Source of the DNA: Thalassobacter stenotrophicus
Lineage (GTDB): Bacteria > Pseudomonadota > Alphaproteobacteria > Rhodobacterales > Rhodobacteraceae
DNA: 64,000 nucleotides
Assembly (NCBI RefSeq): GCF_001458315.1
Contig: NZ_CYRX01000010.1
Span: forward strand, 62,001-126,000
Direction of reading: 5' to 3'
The notes under the pieces were generated by a model, which saw only the letters and a list, made by a program, of their open reading frames with translations, did no database searches and was not told where the DNA came from. Position numbers and translations under genes: made by a program. Below, in pieces: positions 53,744 to 63,613 of this stretch (positions are counted from its first letter, which is position 1; the number at the start of each line of letters is the position of its first letter).

Positions 53744-55567
53744 CTATGCCGCCGTTTCTGCCTCGGACTGCTGCTTGGACCACATTTGGGCAAAGCGCCC
53801 ATCCTGTGTGATGAGTTCTTTGTAGGTGCCACTTTCAACGATAACGCCACCCTCCAGGACAACAATCATGTCAGCATCAACCACTGTAGAAAGACGGTGC
53901 GCGATCATAATCACACTGCGGCCCGCACTCATTTCTCGAAGCTCAGACTGAATTTCGCGCTCGGTTTCAGTGTCCAAAGCCGAAGTCGCTTCGTCCAAAA
54001 CCAAGATCGGTGGGTCTTTTAGCAAGGTACGCGCAATACCCACGCGCTGCTTTTCACCACCAGATAACTTTAGGCCCCGCTCACCCACTTGCGTGTCATA
54101 GCCATCAGGCAGACTTTCGATGAAGCCATCTATCTTTGCAGCACGCGCGGCTTCAACAACTTCCGCCCGAGTGGCATCCGGACGACCATATGCAATGTTA
54201 TAATACAGGGTGTCATTAAACAGGACGGTGTCTTGCGGTACGATCCCGATACGCGCGTGGACACTGGCTTGTGTCACATCGCGGACGTCCTGCGCATCGA
54301 TCCGCACCGCCCCCCCGGTCACATCGTAGAACCTAAACAACAGGCGACCCATTGTGGATTTACCCGATCCAGACGGCCCCACGATCGCGACTGTTTGGCC
54401 GGGTCGTACGTGCAGCGACACCCCCTTTAGGATCGGACGCGCTGCATCGTAACCAAAGTGGATATCATCAAACCGGACGTCACCCGCCGATACGTCGAGG
54501 TCAGCTGCGCCGGGCGCATCCTGCACCTCGGCTGGTTGTTCAAGCAGGCCAAACATTTCACCCATATCAACCAAAGCTTGCCGGATTTCGCGATACACCG
54601 TACCCAAAAAGTTCAACGGCATCGTGATCTGGATCATGTAGGCGTTTACCATCACAAAATCGCCAACCGTTAGCGCACCATTTTGCACCCCAACGGCCGC
54701 AAGGACCATAACGCCCACAAGCCCGGATGTGATGATCAGCGATTGGCCAAAGTTCAAAAACGCGAGCGAGTATGACGTCTTGAGCGCCGCCGCCTCATAC
54801 CGCTCCATCGCACTGTCATAACGCGCGGCTTCCCGTGCCTCGGCGCCGAAATACTTGACCGTTTCAAAGTTCAACAGACTATCGATGGCCTTTTGGTTCG
54901 CATCCGTGTCCTGTTCATTCATGACCTTGCGAATTTTGACCCGCCATTCGGTCACGGCAAACGTAAACCAAACATAAATGGCAATCGTGCCCACCACGAT
55001 CACAAGGTACCAAGCGTCGAACAAAACGAACAAAACGCCCGCGATCATCAACAGCTCCAGCAGAAGCGGGCCTATCGAAAACAGCAGGAAACGCAGAAGA
55101 AAATCCACGCCTTTGACGCCGCGTTCAATGATCCGGCTCAGCCCGCCAGTTTTGCGCGTGATATGATACCGCAACGACAGCCGATGGATATGGGTAAACG
55201 TTTGCAGCGCCAACTGCCGCAAAGCACCCTGCCCGACTGCTGCGAAAATCACATCTCGCAACTGTTGGAAACCCACGGTCATGGCGCGCGCCATCCCGTA
55301 TGCGATGGTCAGCCCGACGGCCCCAAGCGCCATCATCCACGCAGCATCAACCGCCTCACCCGCAAGCGCATCCACCGCAACCTTGTACAAAAAGGGCGTG
55401 CCGACCGCGATGACTTTGGCAAAAACCAACATCGAAAGGGCCAAGACAACGCGCCGCTTCACCCATGGCTTGTCCTCCGGCCATAGGTACGGTGCGACAC
55501 GGCGAATGACGGACAAGCCGGACGCCGAGAATTCAGATGCTGGTTGGGGGTCTTGAGGGGCGCGCAC
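53744..55567 (-). CDS. ABC exporter of the Atm1/heavy-metal family
   Basis: This 607-residue half-transporter has six hydrophobic segments (about residues 35-320) and a C-terminal ATPase domain: Walker A GPSGSGKST, signature LSGGEKQRVGIARTL, Walker B ILVLDEATSALD, H-loop MIAHRLSTV. The N-terminal SVIRRVAPYLWP and the FVMVNAYMIQITMPLNFLGTVYREIRQ segment match Atm1 exporters, which move glutathione-based sulfur or metal compounds out of the cytoplasm. It begins with GTG preceded by AAAAGG. It is convergent with the chemotaxis operon. Confidence 0.9.
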   Translation of the reverse strand: MRAPQDPQPASEFSASGLSVIRRVAPYLWPEDKPWVKRRVVLALSMLVFAKVIAVGTPFLYKVAVDALAGEAVDAAWMMALGAVGLTIAYGMARAMTVGFQQLRDVIFAAVGQGALRQLALQTFTHIHRLSLRYHITRKTGGLSRIIERGVKGVDFLLRFLLFSIGPLLLELLMIAGVLFVLFDAWYLVIVVGTIAIYVWFTFAVTEWRVKIRKVMNEQDTDANQKAIDSLLNFETVKYFGAEAREAARYDSAMERYEAAALKTSYSLAFLNFGQSLIITSGLVGVMVLAAVGVQNGALTVGDFVMVNAYMIQITMPLNFLGTVYREIRQALVDMGEMFGLLEQPAEVQDAPGAADLDVSAGDVRFDDIHFGYDAARPILKGVSLHVRPGQTVAIVGPSGSGKSTMGRLLFRFYDVTGGAVRIDAQDVRDVTQASVHARIGIVPQDTVLFNDTLYYNIAYGRPDATRAEVVEAARAAKIDGFIESLPDGYDTQVGERGLKLSGGEKQRVGIARTLLKDPPILVLDEATSALDTETEREIQSELREMSAGRSVIMIAHRLSTVVDADMIVVLEGGVIVESGTYKELITQDGRFAQMWSKQQSEAETAA

Positions 55568-55642
55568 GCAAAAAACCTTTTAATGAGGTTACGATAGTCT
55601 AAACGGCCCGATCCGGCATCACCAGAGCGAAACCAATATGGT

Positions 55643-57022
55643 TCAGTTGTTGCTTGCCGCCGCGGGCACTTCGAACACTTGGCCGGGATAGATCAGATCT
55701 GGGTCGCGGATCAAAGCGCGGTTTGCCTCAAACACTTGAACATAGCGCAGGCCGTCGCCGTATTGCGACTTTGCGATCCCCCACAAAGTAAATCCGGGCT
55801 GCACCGTCACAAACACATCGCCCGCTTGCGCAACGCTTGCAGCGACCTGTGCCGGGGCGCGTTCAAACGGGGTCTCTAGCCGCGAAACGACTGTCCCGTC
55901 AGCGTCCAACGCGTCGATCCGCAGCGTATAGACGCCCTCCTCCACGTCGGACAATTCCGTCCGCCATGTGCCCTCTTCACCGATATCGACTGTGCGCACG
56001 GGCTCATCATCAAGATAGACTTGCACGACCCGCTCGTCCTTGCCGCGCCCGCTCAGCACAACATTTCCGAGTTCATCGTAGGTGATCGTATCGATGCCGA
56101 TGTCCGCCACCAGATCCGGTGCACCCTGCACGATTTCGACGGCATCCCCTTGGCTCCGCAGCACTGTTGGCGCGACCTTAGCCACTGCTGAAGCTATTTC
56201 GACAGGAGCTTCAACCGACGTATCCTCAGTCGTTTGCTCTAATTCCTTGATTGGCTCGTCCGCATCAGACGCTACATCCAAGGCCGCCATTTGCTCTGAC
56301 GGTGTCTCGCCTCCTGCGTCCGTCGCGATTGCAACTGGGGGTGTGGTGGGCTGCACCGCCGCGACCAAGATCGTATCATCGGCATCGACGACGGACCCGT
56401 CGCTCAGCTGAACACGTACGCGCAAGCTGCGCGCCGTTTCGCTGGGTGCGAGGTCGAACAACGCGGCGAAATCGCCCTGCGCATTGGCGCGCACTTCGGC
56501 CAAAACCTCTGCCCCCAAGACGATCTGGACTGTTGCGCCGGGCACTGCGGTGCCGGCCAAAAGCGCATTGCCAATCGGGTCAATTCTTATGGTTGAGACG
56601 ACAGGCGGGCTGGGCTTGGCAGGCGCTTCGTCCACCTCGGGCTGGGCGGTTTCGTTAGCGGTTTCAATAGGATCGGCCTCAGCCTCATCCGCCACCACTT
56701 CCTCAGCCACAATCACGGTCTCCGCCGGAGCGGCAACCACTTCGGTTGGTGCAGACACAACCGGCGGTGACGCCTCATCCGTTACGACTGCAACCTCAGG
56801 CGTTTCCATCGGCACGACTTCTTGCTCAGGTTCAGCCTCCGGCTCAACCTCGGCAATCACGATGGATTCAGGCGCTTTTTGCGGCTCGACCACTGCAGGC
56901 GCAGGCACTTCCACAACCTCAGGCTCAGCGCCAGGGCGCAACCAAAAGACAGCCGCGCCCAGCCCCGCGATCAAAACCACGACGCCCAAACCTTTTTGCG
57001 CGTTTGCATTCAACAGTGCCAT
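55643..57022 (-). CDS. Membrane-anchored LysM protein with long acidic linker
   Basis: This 459-residue protein has one N-terminal membrane helix (GVVVLIAGLGAAVFWL near residues 13-28), a region of about 110 residues rich in Glu, Pro, Val and Ala, two Ig-like stretches (about 150-215 and 310-380), and a C-terminal LysM domain (VTVQPGFTLWGIAKSQYGDG, ending DPDLIYPGQVFEVP). It probably reaches from the inner membrane to peptidoglycan. Function is unknown; similar proteins stand beside Atm1 and LOG genes in roseobacters. It is divergent from the LOG-family gene. Confidence 0.85.
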   Translation of the reverse strand: MALLNANAQKGLGVVVLIAGLGAAVFWLRPGAEPEVVEVPAPAVVEPQKAPESIVIAEVEPEAEPEQEVVPMETPEVAVVTDEASPPVVSAPTEVVAAPAETVIVAEEVVADEAEADPIETANETAQPEVDEAPAKPSPPVVSTIRIDPIGNALLAGTAVPGATVQIVLGAEVLAEVRANAQGDFAALFDLAPSETARSLRVRVQLSDGSVVDADDTILVAAVQPTTPPVAIATDAGGETPSEQMAALDVASDADEPIKELEQTTEDTSVEAPVEIASAVAKVAPTVLRSQGDAVEIVQGAPDLVADIGIDTITYDELGNVVLSGRGKDERVVQVYLDDEPVRTVDIGEEGTWRTELSDVEEGVYTLRIDALDADGTVVSRLETPFERAPAQVAASVAQAGDVFVTVQPGFTLWGIAKSQYGDGLRYVQVFEANRALIRDPDLIYPGQVFEVPAAASNN

Positions 57023-57165
57023 GATGCCTACCTTCTGAGCGCCCTCTGCGAGAGCATTATTGCAAGGCCCTTAAACTTGGACCCGGTTGCGCCACACTAG
57101 CAAGGCGTGTAGCCAAGGAAAAGTCATCCCTTTCTTCTACTTATCATCAAAGGTTGGTGTGCGAC

Positions 57166-57705
57166 ATGGCTCACTCTGTTTGCGTCTATTGTGGATCTCG
57201 TGATGGCAATAATCCTGCCTATGCCGCTGCTGCGGATGCACTGGGCCACGGCCTTGCGGTACGCGGCTGGCGTTTGGTCTATGGTGCGGGCGATGTTGGG
57301 TTGATGGGCCGAGTTGCGCGCGGCGCGCAGGCAGCGGGCGGTGATACCTTTGGCGTTATCCCCACGCACCTTTTGCAGCGCGAAGTCGGCAAACGCGACT
57401 TGGGCACTTTTATCATCACCGAAACCATGCATGAGCGTAAGAAAGTCATGTTCATGAACGCCGATGCCGTCGTGGTTTTGCCCGGGGGCGCCGGAAGCTT
57501 GGATGAGTTGATGGAAGTTCTGACGTGGGCGCAACTTGGGCTGCACGCGAAACCCATCGTGTTGTTGAACACTGACGGCTACTGGAACCCGCTTTTGACA
57601 TTGATGCAGCACGTCGTGGACGAGGGTTTTGCCGACGCATCATTGTTGTCGCTGTTCACAGTCCGCGATGATGTTGCGGACGCTTTGGACGCAACACAGC
57701 AATAG
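57166..57705 (+). CDS. LOG-family nucleotide phosphoribohydrolase
   Basis: This 179-residue Rossmann-like protein belongs to the LOG family, which splits nucleoside 5'-monophosphates (cytokinin ribosides in plants, AMP-type nucleotides in bacteria) to base and ribose phosphate. It has SVCVYCGSRDG at the start, GAGDVGLMG, MHERKKVMF, and PGGAGSLDE. The last normally reads PGGxGTxxE; here Ser replaces Thr, a mild change. ATG 57166 gives the conserved start. In bacteria the true substrate is unsure. Confidence 0.9.
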   Translation: MAHSVCVYCGSRDGNNPAYAAAADALGHGLAVRGWRLVYGAGDVGLMGRVARGAQAAGGDTFGVIPTHLLQREVGKRDLGTFIITETMHERKKVMFMNADAVVVLPGGAGSLDELMEVLTWAQLGLHAKPIVLLNTDGYWNPLLTLMQHVVDEGFADASLLSLFTVRDDVADALDATQQ

Positions 57706-57761
57706 CCCGATGTAACCGCTTTCATAATGGCATTGGGTCGATGTAAGCGCTTGCATAGCAA

Positions 57762-57785
57762 AAAGCACGCCCGAAGGCGTGCTTT
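57762..57785. terminator. Bidirectional terminator, LOG gene / sodB
   Basis: A perfect 10-bp stem (AAAGCACGCC / GGCGTGCTTT) with loop CGAA lies between the two convergent genes. A-runs and T-runs flank the stem, so it can serve both. Confidence 0.85.
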
Positions 57786-57808
57786 CATCAATATCGATCG
57801 GCACGCAA

Positions 57809-58408
57809 TTACATGCGGGACGCGACGTTTTCCCAGTTCACGAGATTGTCGAGGAAGTTCGACAGATACGCAGGGCGCTTGTTGCGGAAGTCGATGTAGT
57901 AGGAGTGTTCCCACACATCACAGCCCAGGAGTGCGGTCTGACCAAAGCACAGCGGGTTCACGCCATTCTCGGTCTTGGTCACAGCAAGGCCACCATCAGC
58001 CGTTTTGACCAGCCACGCCCAGCCTGAACCGAACTGACCGGCGCCCGCTGCAGAAAACTGCGACTTGAATTCTTCTACCGAACCAAAGCTTTCAACCAGA
58101 GCTTTTTCCAGCTCACCCGGCATGGCCGATGCGCCTGGGCCCATCATTTCCCAAAACTGGTTGTGGTTCCACAGCTGCGAGATATTGTTGAAGATACCAT
58201 TTTGGGCCACGGCTGTTGCGTCGTAAGTGCCCTTGATGATGTCTTCCATCGACTTGCCGTCCCACTCGGTGCCGGCGATCAGCTTGTTGCCGTTATCGAC
58301 GTATGCCTTGTGGTGCAGGTCGTGGTGGTATTCCAGCGTCTCTGCGGACATGCCTTTGTCGGCCAAAGCGTCGTGGGCATAGGGAAGGTCAGGCAGTTCA
58401 AAAGCCAT
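57809..58408 (-). CDS. sodB: Superoxide dismutase, iron type
   Basis: This 199-residue enzyme dismutates superoxide in the cytoplasm. The metal ligands are visible: His28 (YHHDLHH), His82 (WNHNQFW), Asp163 and His167 (DVWEHSYY). Gln78 (ISQLWNH) occupies the position of the iron-type active-site Gln, so I favour iron over manganese, though roseobacter enzymes may take either. AGGAGA precedes the ATG. It is followed by a terminator. Confidence 0.95.
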   Translation of the reverse strand: MAFELPDLPYAHDALADKGMSAETLEYHHDLHHKAYVDNGNKLIAGTEWDGKSMEDIIKGTYDATAVAQNGIFNNISQLWNHNQFWEMMGPGASAMPGELEKALVESFGSVEEFKSQFSAAGAGQFGSGWAWLVKTADGGLAVTKTENGVNPLCFGQTALLGCDVWEHSYYIDFRNKRPAYLSNFLDNLVNWENVASRM

Positions 58409-58509
58409 GTAGGTCTCTCCTGTAGGTCTTATGGATCGTTAACGCTCAATGTCGTGTGACCGGCCCCAAGGTCAACCCCTGACGGCGCGGTTTCACATCA
58501 TAGGCAGGT

Positions 58510-59061
58510 TTAGCGCGTGAAAACACCCACCTCAGACCCCTTGCGCGCAGACATCTGAAGCACACCAAACACGTAGTCCGCAACTGAGCGGAAGCAGATG
58601 ATCTGTGCGTTTTCTGCGTCCTCGAGCCAGAATGCGGCGGCAACTTGCGCCAAGCGAGTGCGGCGCACCTCACCGGGGGCAAGCGTGGCCAGATCCACCG
58701 GGCATAGTTTGGCCAAGGCTTCTTTCGTGCCCGCGCCCTCAACCCGCAGAACGGCCCGCGCGTCCGACACCACGTGCACCAACGCGTGGGTGTCTGCCAT
58801 CGCGGCCTGAACTTTTTGCGCCAGCGCGGGTGCGTCGGCGTACTCCGTGACCAGCAACAGCTCATCCGGCGCCATCCATGCCACGCCATCCACAATCTGG
58901 CGGACAACCGGCACCGTAATCCCGCAGGACGACAACGCTGCGACCGTTGCTGCGTCGGTCAGATCGGCGCGTACACTGACCATGCCCGTCAAGCCTGCGT
59001 CCCGAACGGTCACAAACCCAGTGGATACGGCGCCTTCTAATACGCTCATTGCATTAGACAT
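58510..59061 (-). CDS. soxG: Sarcosine oxidase gamma subunit
   Basis: This 183-residue subunit completes the heterotetrameric sarcosine oxidase. It has the SoxG pattern VSVRADLTDAATVAALSSCGITVP and GVAWMAPDELLLV, then LCPVDLATLAPGEVRRTRLAQVAAAFWL. It has no catalytic residues of its own. The start at 59061 overlaps the soxA end by 8 nt, so translation is coupled. Confidence 0.94.
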   Translation of the reverse strand: MSNAMSVLEGAVSTGFVTVRDAGLTGMVSVRADLTDAATVAALSSCGITVPVVRQIVDGVAWMAPDELLLVTEYADAPALAQKVQAAMADTHALVHVVSDARAVLRVEGAGTKEALAKLCPVDLATLAPGEVRRTRLAQVAAAFWLEDAENAQIICFRSVADYVFGVLQMSARKGSEVGVFTR

Positions 59062-61960
59062 TTTGCTTCTCCCCCTCAGGGTCATAAAACACAGGGCTCA
59101 CAATCCGCGCATAAGCGACCGTGCCATCAACACGCGGGAAGGCAAGCACCTCACCCATGCGATCAGGCCCGTGCAGCACCAGCCCCATCGCAATCCCGCG
59201 GTCCAGCGTGGGCGAGTAATAGGTCGAGGTCACGCGCCCAATCATATTGCGTTGCCCGTTTTCATTATGGCCATCCGCCACGGCGTAGGCCCCATCAGGC
59301 AGAACGCTGCCGTCCACAGTTTCCAGCCCCACCAGCTTCCACCGGGTCGGATCCGCCATGTGGCTGCGGCTGTGGGCGCGATTGCCAAGAAAGTCCTCTT
59401 TCTTTTTCGACAACGCCCAGTTGAGCCCAAGATCTTGCGGGATCACGGTGCCGTCGGTCTCGTCACCAATCATGATAAAGCCCTTTTCAGCCCGCATCAC
59501 GTGAAGCGCTTCGGTGCCATACGGCGTGATCCCAAAGGGTTCACCGGCTTCCATCAATGCCTCCCAGAAAGCGAGGCCTTCGGAGGCAGGCACAGAAATC
59601 TCATAGGATAATTCACCAGAAAAACTAATGCGGTACACGCGGACGTTAAAGTCCCCGATCTTACCATCAGCCCAACCCATAAACGGCAGCGCCTGCGCGC
59701 TTAGGTCCATGCCGCCGAGTGTTTCCAGCATGGTGCGGGCGTTCGGCCCGACCACTGCAACCTGCGCAAATTGCTCCGTCAGGTTTAGGGTCCAAACCTT
59801 CCAGTCCCACCATTCGCACTGGAGCCAATCCTCCATCCACGCGTGGATGCGGTCCGCGCCACCTGTTGTGGTGTGGCAAAGCCACGTGTCCTCATCGATA
59901 CGCGCCACGACGCCGTCATCCATCAAGAACCCGTTTTCCGAGCACATGAGCCCGTAGCGGCATTTGCCCGGCTTAAGGTTCGACATCATGTTCGTGTAGA
60001 GCATGTCGAGGAACTTGCCCGCATCCGGCCCCTTAACCACGATTTTACCCAGTGTTGAGGCATCGAGCAGGCCCAGGCTGGTGCGGGTATTGGTGATCTC
60101 GCGGTTAACCGCGTCCTCCACGCTTTCGCCCGGTTGTTGGAAGCAGTAGGGCCGCCGCCAATGACCAACGGGTTCCCAGTGGGCACCGTTCTTTTCATGC
60201 CACGCGTGCATAGGTGTCCGGCGCAGCGGTTGAAAGATCTCTCCCCGTGCTTCGCCCGCAATCGCGCCCATCGAAATGGGTGTGTAAGGCGGGCGGAACG
60301 TAGTCGTCCCCACCTGTGGGATGCCTGTGTCCAATGCATCAGCCAAGACCGCGAGGCCGTTGATATTGCTCAACTTACCTTGGTCCGTTGCCATCCCAAG
60401 GGTGGTGTAGCGCTTGGCGTGTTCAACGCTTTCGAAGCCTTCTTGCGCGGCCAATTGGACGTCCGACACTTTGACATCGTTTTGGAAATCCAGCCACATC
60501 TTGTTGCGCGTCTCGATCGAGGCGCCTTGGGGCATGATCCAAACTGGCGCGATGTCACCTTGATCAATCTCACCATTGGCCCAACCGACGACCGACACAA
60601 AACCTTCGCCGGTTTGATTGGTGGGCGGACGATTTGGATCGGGCCGGAACATCGCCTGATCTTCGTCCCACGTCAGCTTGCCACCGCAATGCGACCACAG
60701 ATGCACCACCGGGGACCAACCGCCGGACATGGCGACCGCATCGCATTCGATCGTCGTGCTAACGCTGCCATTGCTGTCTTGCGCACAGATGGCAACACCG
60801 GTCACACGGTCTTTGCCTTTGACCTTAGCGATAGCGGAGGCGACTTTAACCTCAACTCCCAAGTCGCTGAATTTGCTTATAAGAGCCTCATCCACGCTGG
60901 GACGCGCATCGATAATCGCTGGCACGCTCAGGCCCGCATTTACCATCACCTCAGCGGTGCGATAGGCGTCATCGTTGTTTGTCACAACCACGGTACGTTT
61001 GCCCGGAGCCACCGCATGGTTCACCACGTAATCCCGCACCGCAGAGGCCAGCATCACACCGGGCAGGTCATTCCCCGCAAAGCTCAGCGGACGTTCCAGC
61101 GCCCCCGTTGCAGTCACAACATGGCCTGCACGGATCCGCCACAAGCGGTGGCGCGGTACGTCATTTGCGGGCGCGTGATCGGTGATCCGCTCATAGCCCA
61201 AGACATAGCCGTGGTCATACACGCCTGCGCCCATGCAGCGGTCGCGCAGCGTTACGTTATCATTTGCTTCAAGGGCTTGCAGCGTGACGCTCACCCACTC
61301 ATCCGCAGGTTTGCCTTCAACCACGGCGCCGTCTACTGGCGCACGACCGCCCCAGTGACCGTTCTGCTCCAGTACAATCACGCGTTTGCCATCGGCTGCT
61401 GCATCCCGCGCAGCCATCAGGCCCGCGATACCGCCGCCAACAACCAACACATCGCAGAACGCATAGAAGTGTTCATAGGTGTCGGCGTCAGCCTCTTTTG
61501 GGGCCGCGCCCAGACCCGCCGACTGGCGAATGATCGGCTCAAACACGTACTTCCAGAAGTGACGTGGATAGAGGAACGTCTTGTAGTAAAAACCTGCGGG
61601 CAAGAACCGCGCGAACTTTGCGTTGATCGCGCCGACGTCGAACTCAAGGCTTGGCCAATGGTTTTGACTGCGCGCAGCCATGCCGTCGAACAATTCCGCG
61701 GTGGTAGCGCGTTGGTTCGGCTCAAACCGCCCGCCTTCACCGATGTTCATCAGCGCGTTCGGCTCTTCGGCACCGCTGGCGACAACGCCGCGTGGACGGT
61801 GGTATTTGAACGACCGCCCCATCAGCATCTGATCGCGTGCAAGCAGCGCAGAGGCCAAGGTGTCGCCCGCAAACCCGCGCATGATGCGCCCGTTAAAGGT
61901 AAATTTCAGCTCGGAAGTGCGGTCAATTAAGCGACCGCCGCTAGGCAGACGAAAGCTCAT
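59054..61960 (-). CDS. soxA: Sarcosine oxidase alpha subunit
   Basis: This 968-residue subunit binds NAD and tetrahydrofolate. The N-terminal ferredoxin-like fold with FKYHRPRGV is present, then a Rossmann motif DVLVVGGGIAGLMAARDAAA near residues 171-190, and the C-terminal GcvT-type domain from about residue 590 (LLDASTLGKIVVKGPDAGKFLDMLYTN and YRISFSGELSYEISV). It takes the one-carbon unit from sarcosine to make methylene-tetrahydrofolate. Overlaps soxD by 4 nt and soxG by 8 nt. Confidence 0.96.
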   Translation of the reverse strand: MSFRLPSGGRLIDRTSELKFTFNGRIMRGFAGDTLASALLARDQMLMGRSFKYHRPRGVVASGAEEPNALMNIGEGGRFEPNQRATTAELFDGMAARSQNHWPSLEFDVGAINAKFARFLPAGFYYKTFLYPRHFWKYVFEPIIRQSAGLGAAPKEADADTYEHFYAFCDVLVVGGGIAGLMAARDAAADGKRVIVLEQNGHWGGRAPVDGAVVEGKPADEWVSVTLQALEANDNVTLRDRCMGAGVYDHGYVLGYERITDHAPANDVPRHRLWRIRAGHVVTATGALERPLSFAGNDLPGVMLASAVRDYVVNHAVAPGKRTVVVTNNDDAYRTAEVMVNAGLSVPAIIDARPSVDEALISKFSDLGVEVKVASAIAKVKGKDRVTGVAICAQDSNGSVSTTIECDAVAMSGGWSPVVHLWSHCGGKLTWDEDQAMFRPDPNRPPTNQTGEGFVSVVGWANGEIDQGDIAPVWIMPQGASIETRNKMWLDFQNDVKVSDVQLAAQEGFESVEHAKRYTTLGMATDQGKLSNINGLAVLADALDTGIPQVGTTTFRPPYTPISMGAIAGEARGEIFQPLRRTPMHAWHEKNGAHWEPVGHWRRPYCFQQPGESVEDAVNREITNTRTSLGLLDASTLGKIVVKGPDAGKFLDMLYTNMMSNLKPGKCRYGLMCSENGFLMDDGVVARIDEDTWLCHTTTGGADRIHAWMEDWLQCEWWDWKVWTLNLTEQFAQVAVVGPNARTMLETLGGMDLSAQALPFMGWADGKIGDFNVRVYRISFSGELSYEISVPASEGLAFWEALMEAGEPFGITPYGTEALHVMRAEKGFIMIGDETDGTVIPQDLGLNWALSKKKEDFLGNRAHSRSHMADPTRWKLVGLETVDGSVLPDGAYAVADGHNENGQRNMIGRVTSTYYSPTLDRGIAMGLVLHGPDRMGEVLAFPRVDGTVAYARIVSPVFYDPEGEKQNV

Positions 61961-62280
61961 GTCTCTGGGCTCCAGTCGGGGCGTTTGGATTTGATGGCTT
62001 CGATGATCTCAGCCGGGGGTGCGGGTGTTTGCGCCGAATAGGTGCCAAACACCTCAAGCGTTGTGGTGCAGCGCGCCGCAAGGAACCACTTGCCGCAGCC
62101 GTAGGCGTGGCGCCACCGCTCAAAATGGACGCCTTTTACGTTGGGACGCGTGAACAAATACGTCTCAAAATCGTCATCGCTGGAACCGGGGCCAAAGCGT
62201 TTGAGGTGCGCTTCATAGCCGGGGGACAATTCTGTCTCACAGGCTTGGACGCCGCAGTACGGGCATTTGAGGGTTAGCAT
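61957..62280 (-). CDS. soxD: Sarcosine oxidase delta subunit
   Basis: This 107-residue subunit carries the zinc site of the complex: Cys6 and Cys9 (CPYCG) with His58 and Cys62 (RHAYGCGKWF), matching the known ligand pattern. It has the FERWRHAYGCGKWFLAARCTTTLEV core. Its stop overlaps the soxA start by 4 nt; it follows soxB after 88 nt. Confidence 0.95.
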   Translation of the reverse strand: MLTLKCPYCGVQACETELSPGYEAHLKRFGPGSSDDDFETYLFTRPNVKGVHFERWRHAYGCGKWFLAARCTTTLEVFGTYSAQTPAPPAEIIEAIKSKRPDWSPET

Positions 62281-62368
62281 GGGTGCATCCCTTTTTTCAT
62301 GATTGGCCTAGAAGCAAAGAAGTTGGACGGGGCCGAGCGGAGTATGTCGGTTTGGGGCGTGGTGATCA

Positions 62369-63613
62369 TCAATGTGCCACCCCTGCCGCGACGCTTTCGT
62401 CGATGAAGCGGCCCTCGCGGAAACGCTCCATCCCGAATTCGGCCGTGAGCGGCGAGTAGCCTTTGGCCATCAACTCCGCGAACCCAAAGCCCGAGCCCGG
62501 GATCGCCTTGAACCCGCCGGTGCCCCAGCCGCAGTTGATGTAGCAACCCTCAAGTGGGGTTTTCGACAAGATCGGCGAGCGGTCGCCCGTCACATCCACA
62601 ATCCCACCCCACTGGCGCAACATCTTGAGCCGTGAGATCATCGGGAACGTCTCGATCAAGGCGCGTACGGTTTCCTCAATATGGTGGAACGATCCGCGCT
62701 GCGTGTAGTTGTTGTACCCATCGGTGCCACCACCGATCACCATCTCACCTTTGTCAGATTGGCTCATGTAGCCGTGGACCGTGTTGGCCATGACCACCAC
62801 GTCCATGCAGGGCTTGATTGGTTCCGAAACAAGGGCTTGCAAGGCGACGCTCTCGATTGGGAGGCGGAAGCCTGCCATCTCAGCGACGTGGCTCGAATGG
62901 CCCGCGACCACGATCCCGAGCGAATTACACCCGATGTCACCCAGCGACGTCTGCACTCCGGTGACCTTGCCGCCCTCAGACGTCACACCGGTCACTTCGC
63001 ACTGTTGGATGATGTCCATCCCCATGTCCGAACACGCCCGCGCATAGCCCCAAGCCACCGCGTCGTGCCGCGCAGTACCGCCACGGGCCTGCCACAGGCC
63101 ACCCAAGACGGGATAGCGCGGGCCTTCGATATTCATGATCGGACACAGCTGTTTGACGCGCTCAGGTCCGATCCATTCGGTTTTCACCCCTTGCAGCGCG
63201 TTGGCGTGCGCCGTGCGTTGATAGCCACGCACCTCATGATGGGTCTGCGCCAACATGATCACGCCGCGCGGGCTGAACATTACGTTGTAGTTCAGGTCCT
63301 GCGACAGCGTTTCATACAGTGACCGCGCCTTTTCATAGATCGCCGCCGAAGGGTCCTGCAAATAGTTGGACCGGATGATCGTGGTGTTACGGCCCGTGTT
63401 GCCGCCCCCCAACCAGCCTTTTTCCAACACGGCCACATTCGTAATCCCGTGGTTTTTGCCAAGGTAATAAGCGCTGGCCAGCCCGTGGCCACCAGCACCT
63501 ATGATGATGGCATCATAGCGTTTTTTAGGCGCGCGTTTGGCCCACGCGCGTTCCCACCCTTGGTGGTAATTCGCGGCCTCACGGGCGATAGCAAAGGCAG
63601 AATAGCGTTTCAT
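62369..63613 (-). CDS. soxB: Sarcosine oxidase beta subunit
   Basis: This 414-residue flavin subunit oxidises sarcosine to glycine, formaldehyde-level carbon and hydrogen peroxide. The FAD motif IIIGAGGHGLASAYYL lies near residues 36-51. The ARHDAVAW motif (His near residue 183) probably provides the covalent FMN link. ATG 63613 starts the conserved KRYSAFAIAREA. It is the first gene of soxBDAG; no folate genes (folD, purU, glyA) follow in this window. Confidence 0.95.
   Translation of the reverse strand: MKRYSAFAIAREAANYHQGWERAWAKRAPKKRYDAIIIGAGGHGLASAYYLGKNHGITNVAVLEKGWLGGGNTGRNTTIIRSNYLQDPSAAIYEKARSLYETLSQDLNYNVMFSPRGVIMLAQTHHEVRGYQRTAHANALQGVKTEWIGPERVKQLCPIMNIEGPRYPVLGGLWQARGGTARHDAVAWGYARACSDMGMDIIQQCEVTGVTSEGGKVTGVQTSLGDIGCNSLGIVVAGHSSHVAEMAGFRLPIESVALQALVSEPIKPCMDVVVMANTVHGYMSQSDKGEMVIGGGTDGYNNYTQRGSFHHIEETVRALIETFPMISRLKMLRQWGGIVDVTGDRSPILSKTPLEGCYINCGWGTGGFKAIPGSGFGFAELMAKGYSPLTAEFGMERFREGRFIDESVAAGVAH

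Noticed and set aside
60134-61930. A 598-codon open frame on the plus strand opposite soxA
   Set aside because: The minus strand encodes unmistakable SoxA; the opposite translation has no recognisable domain and low-complexity codon mirror composition.
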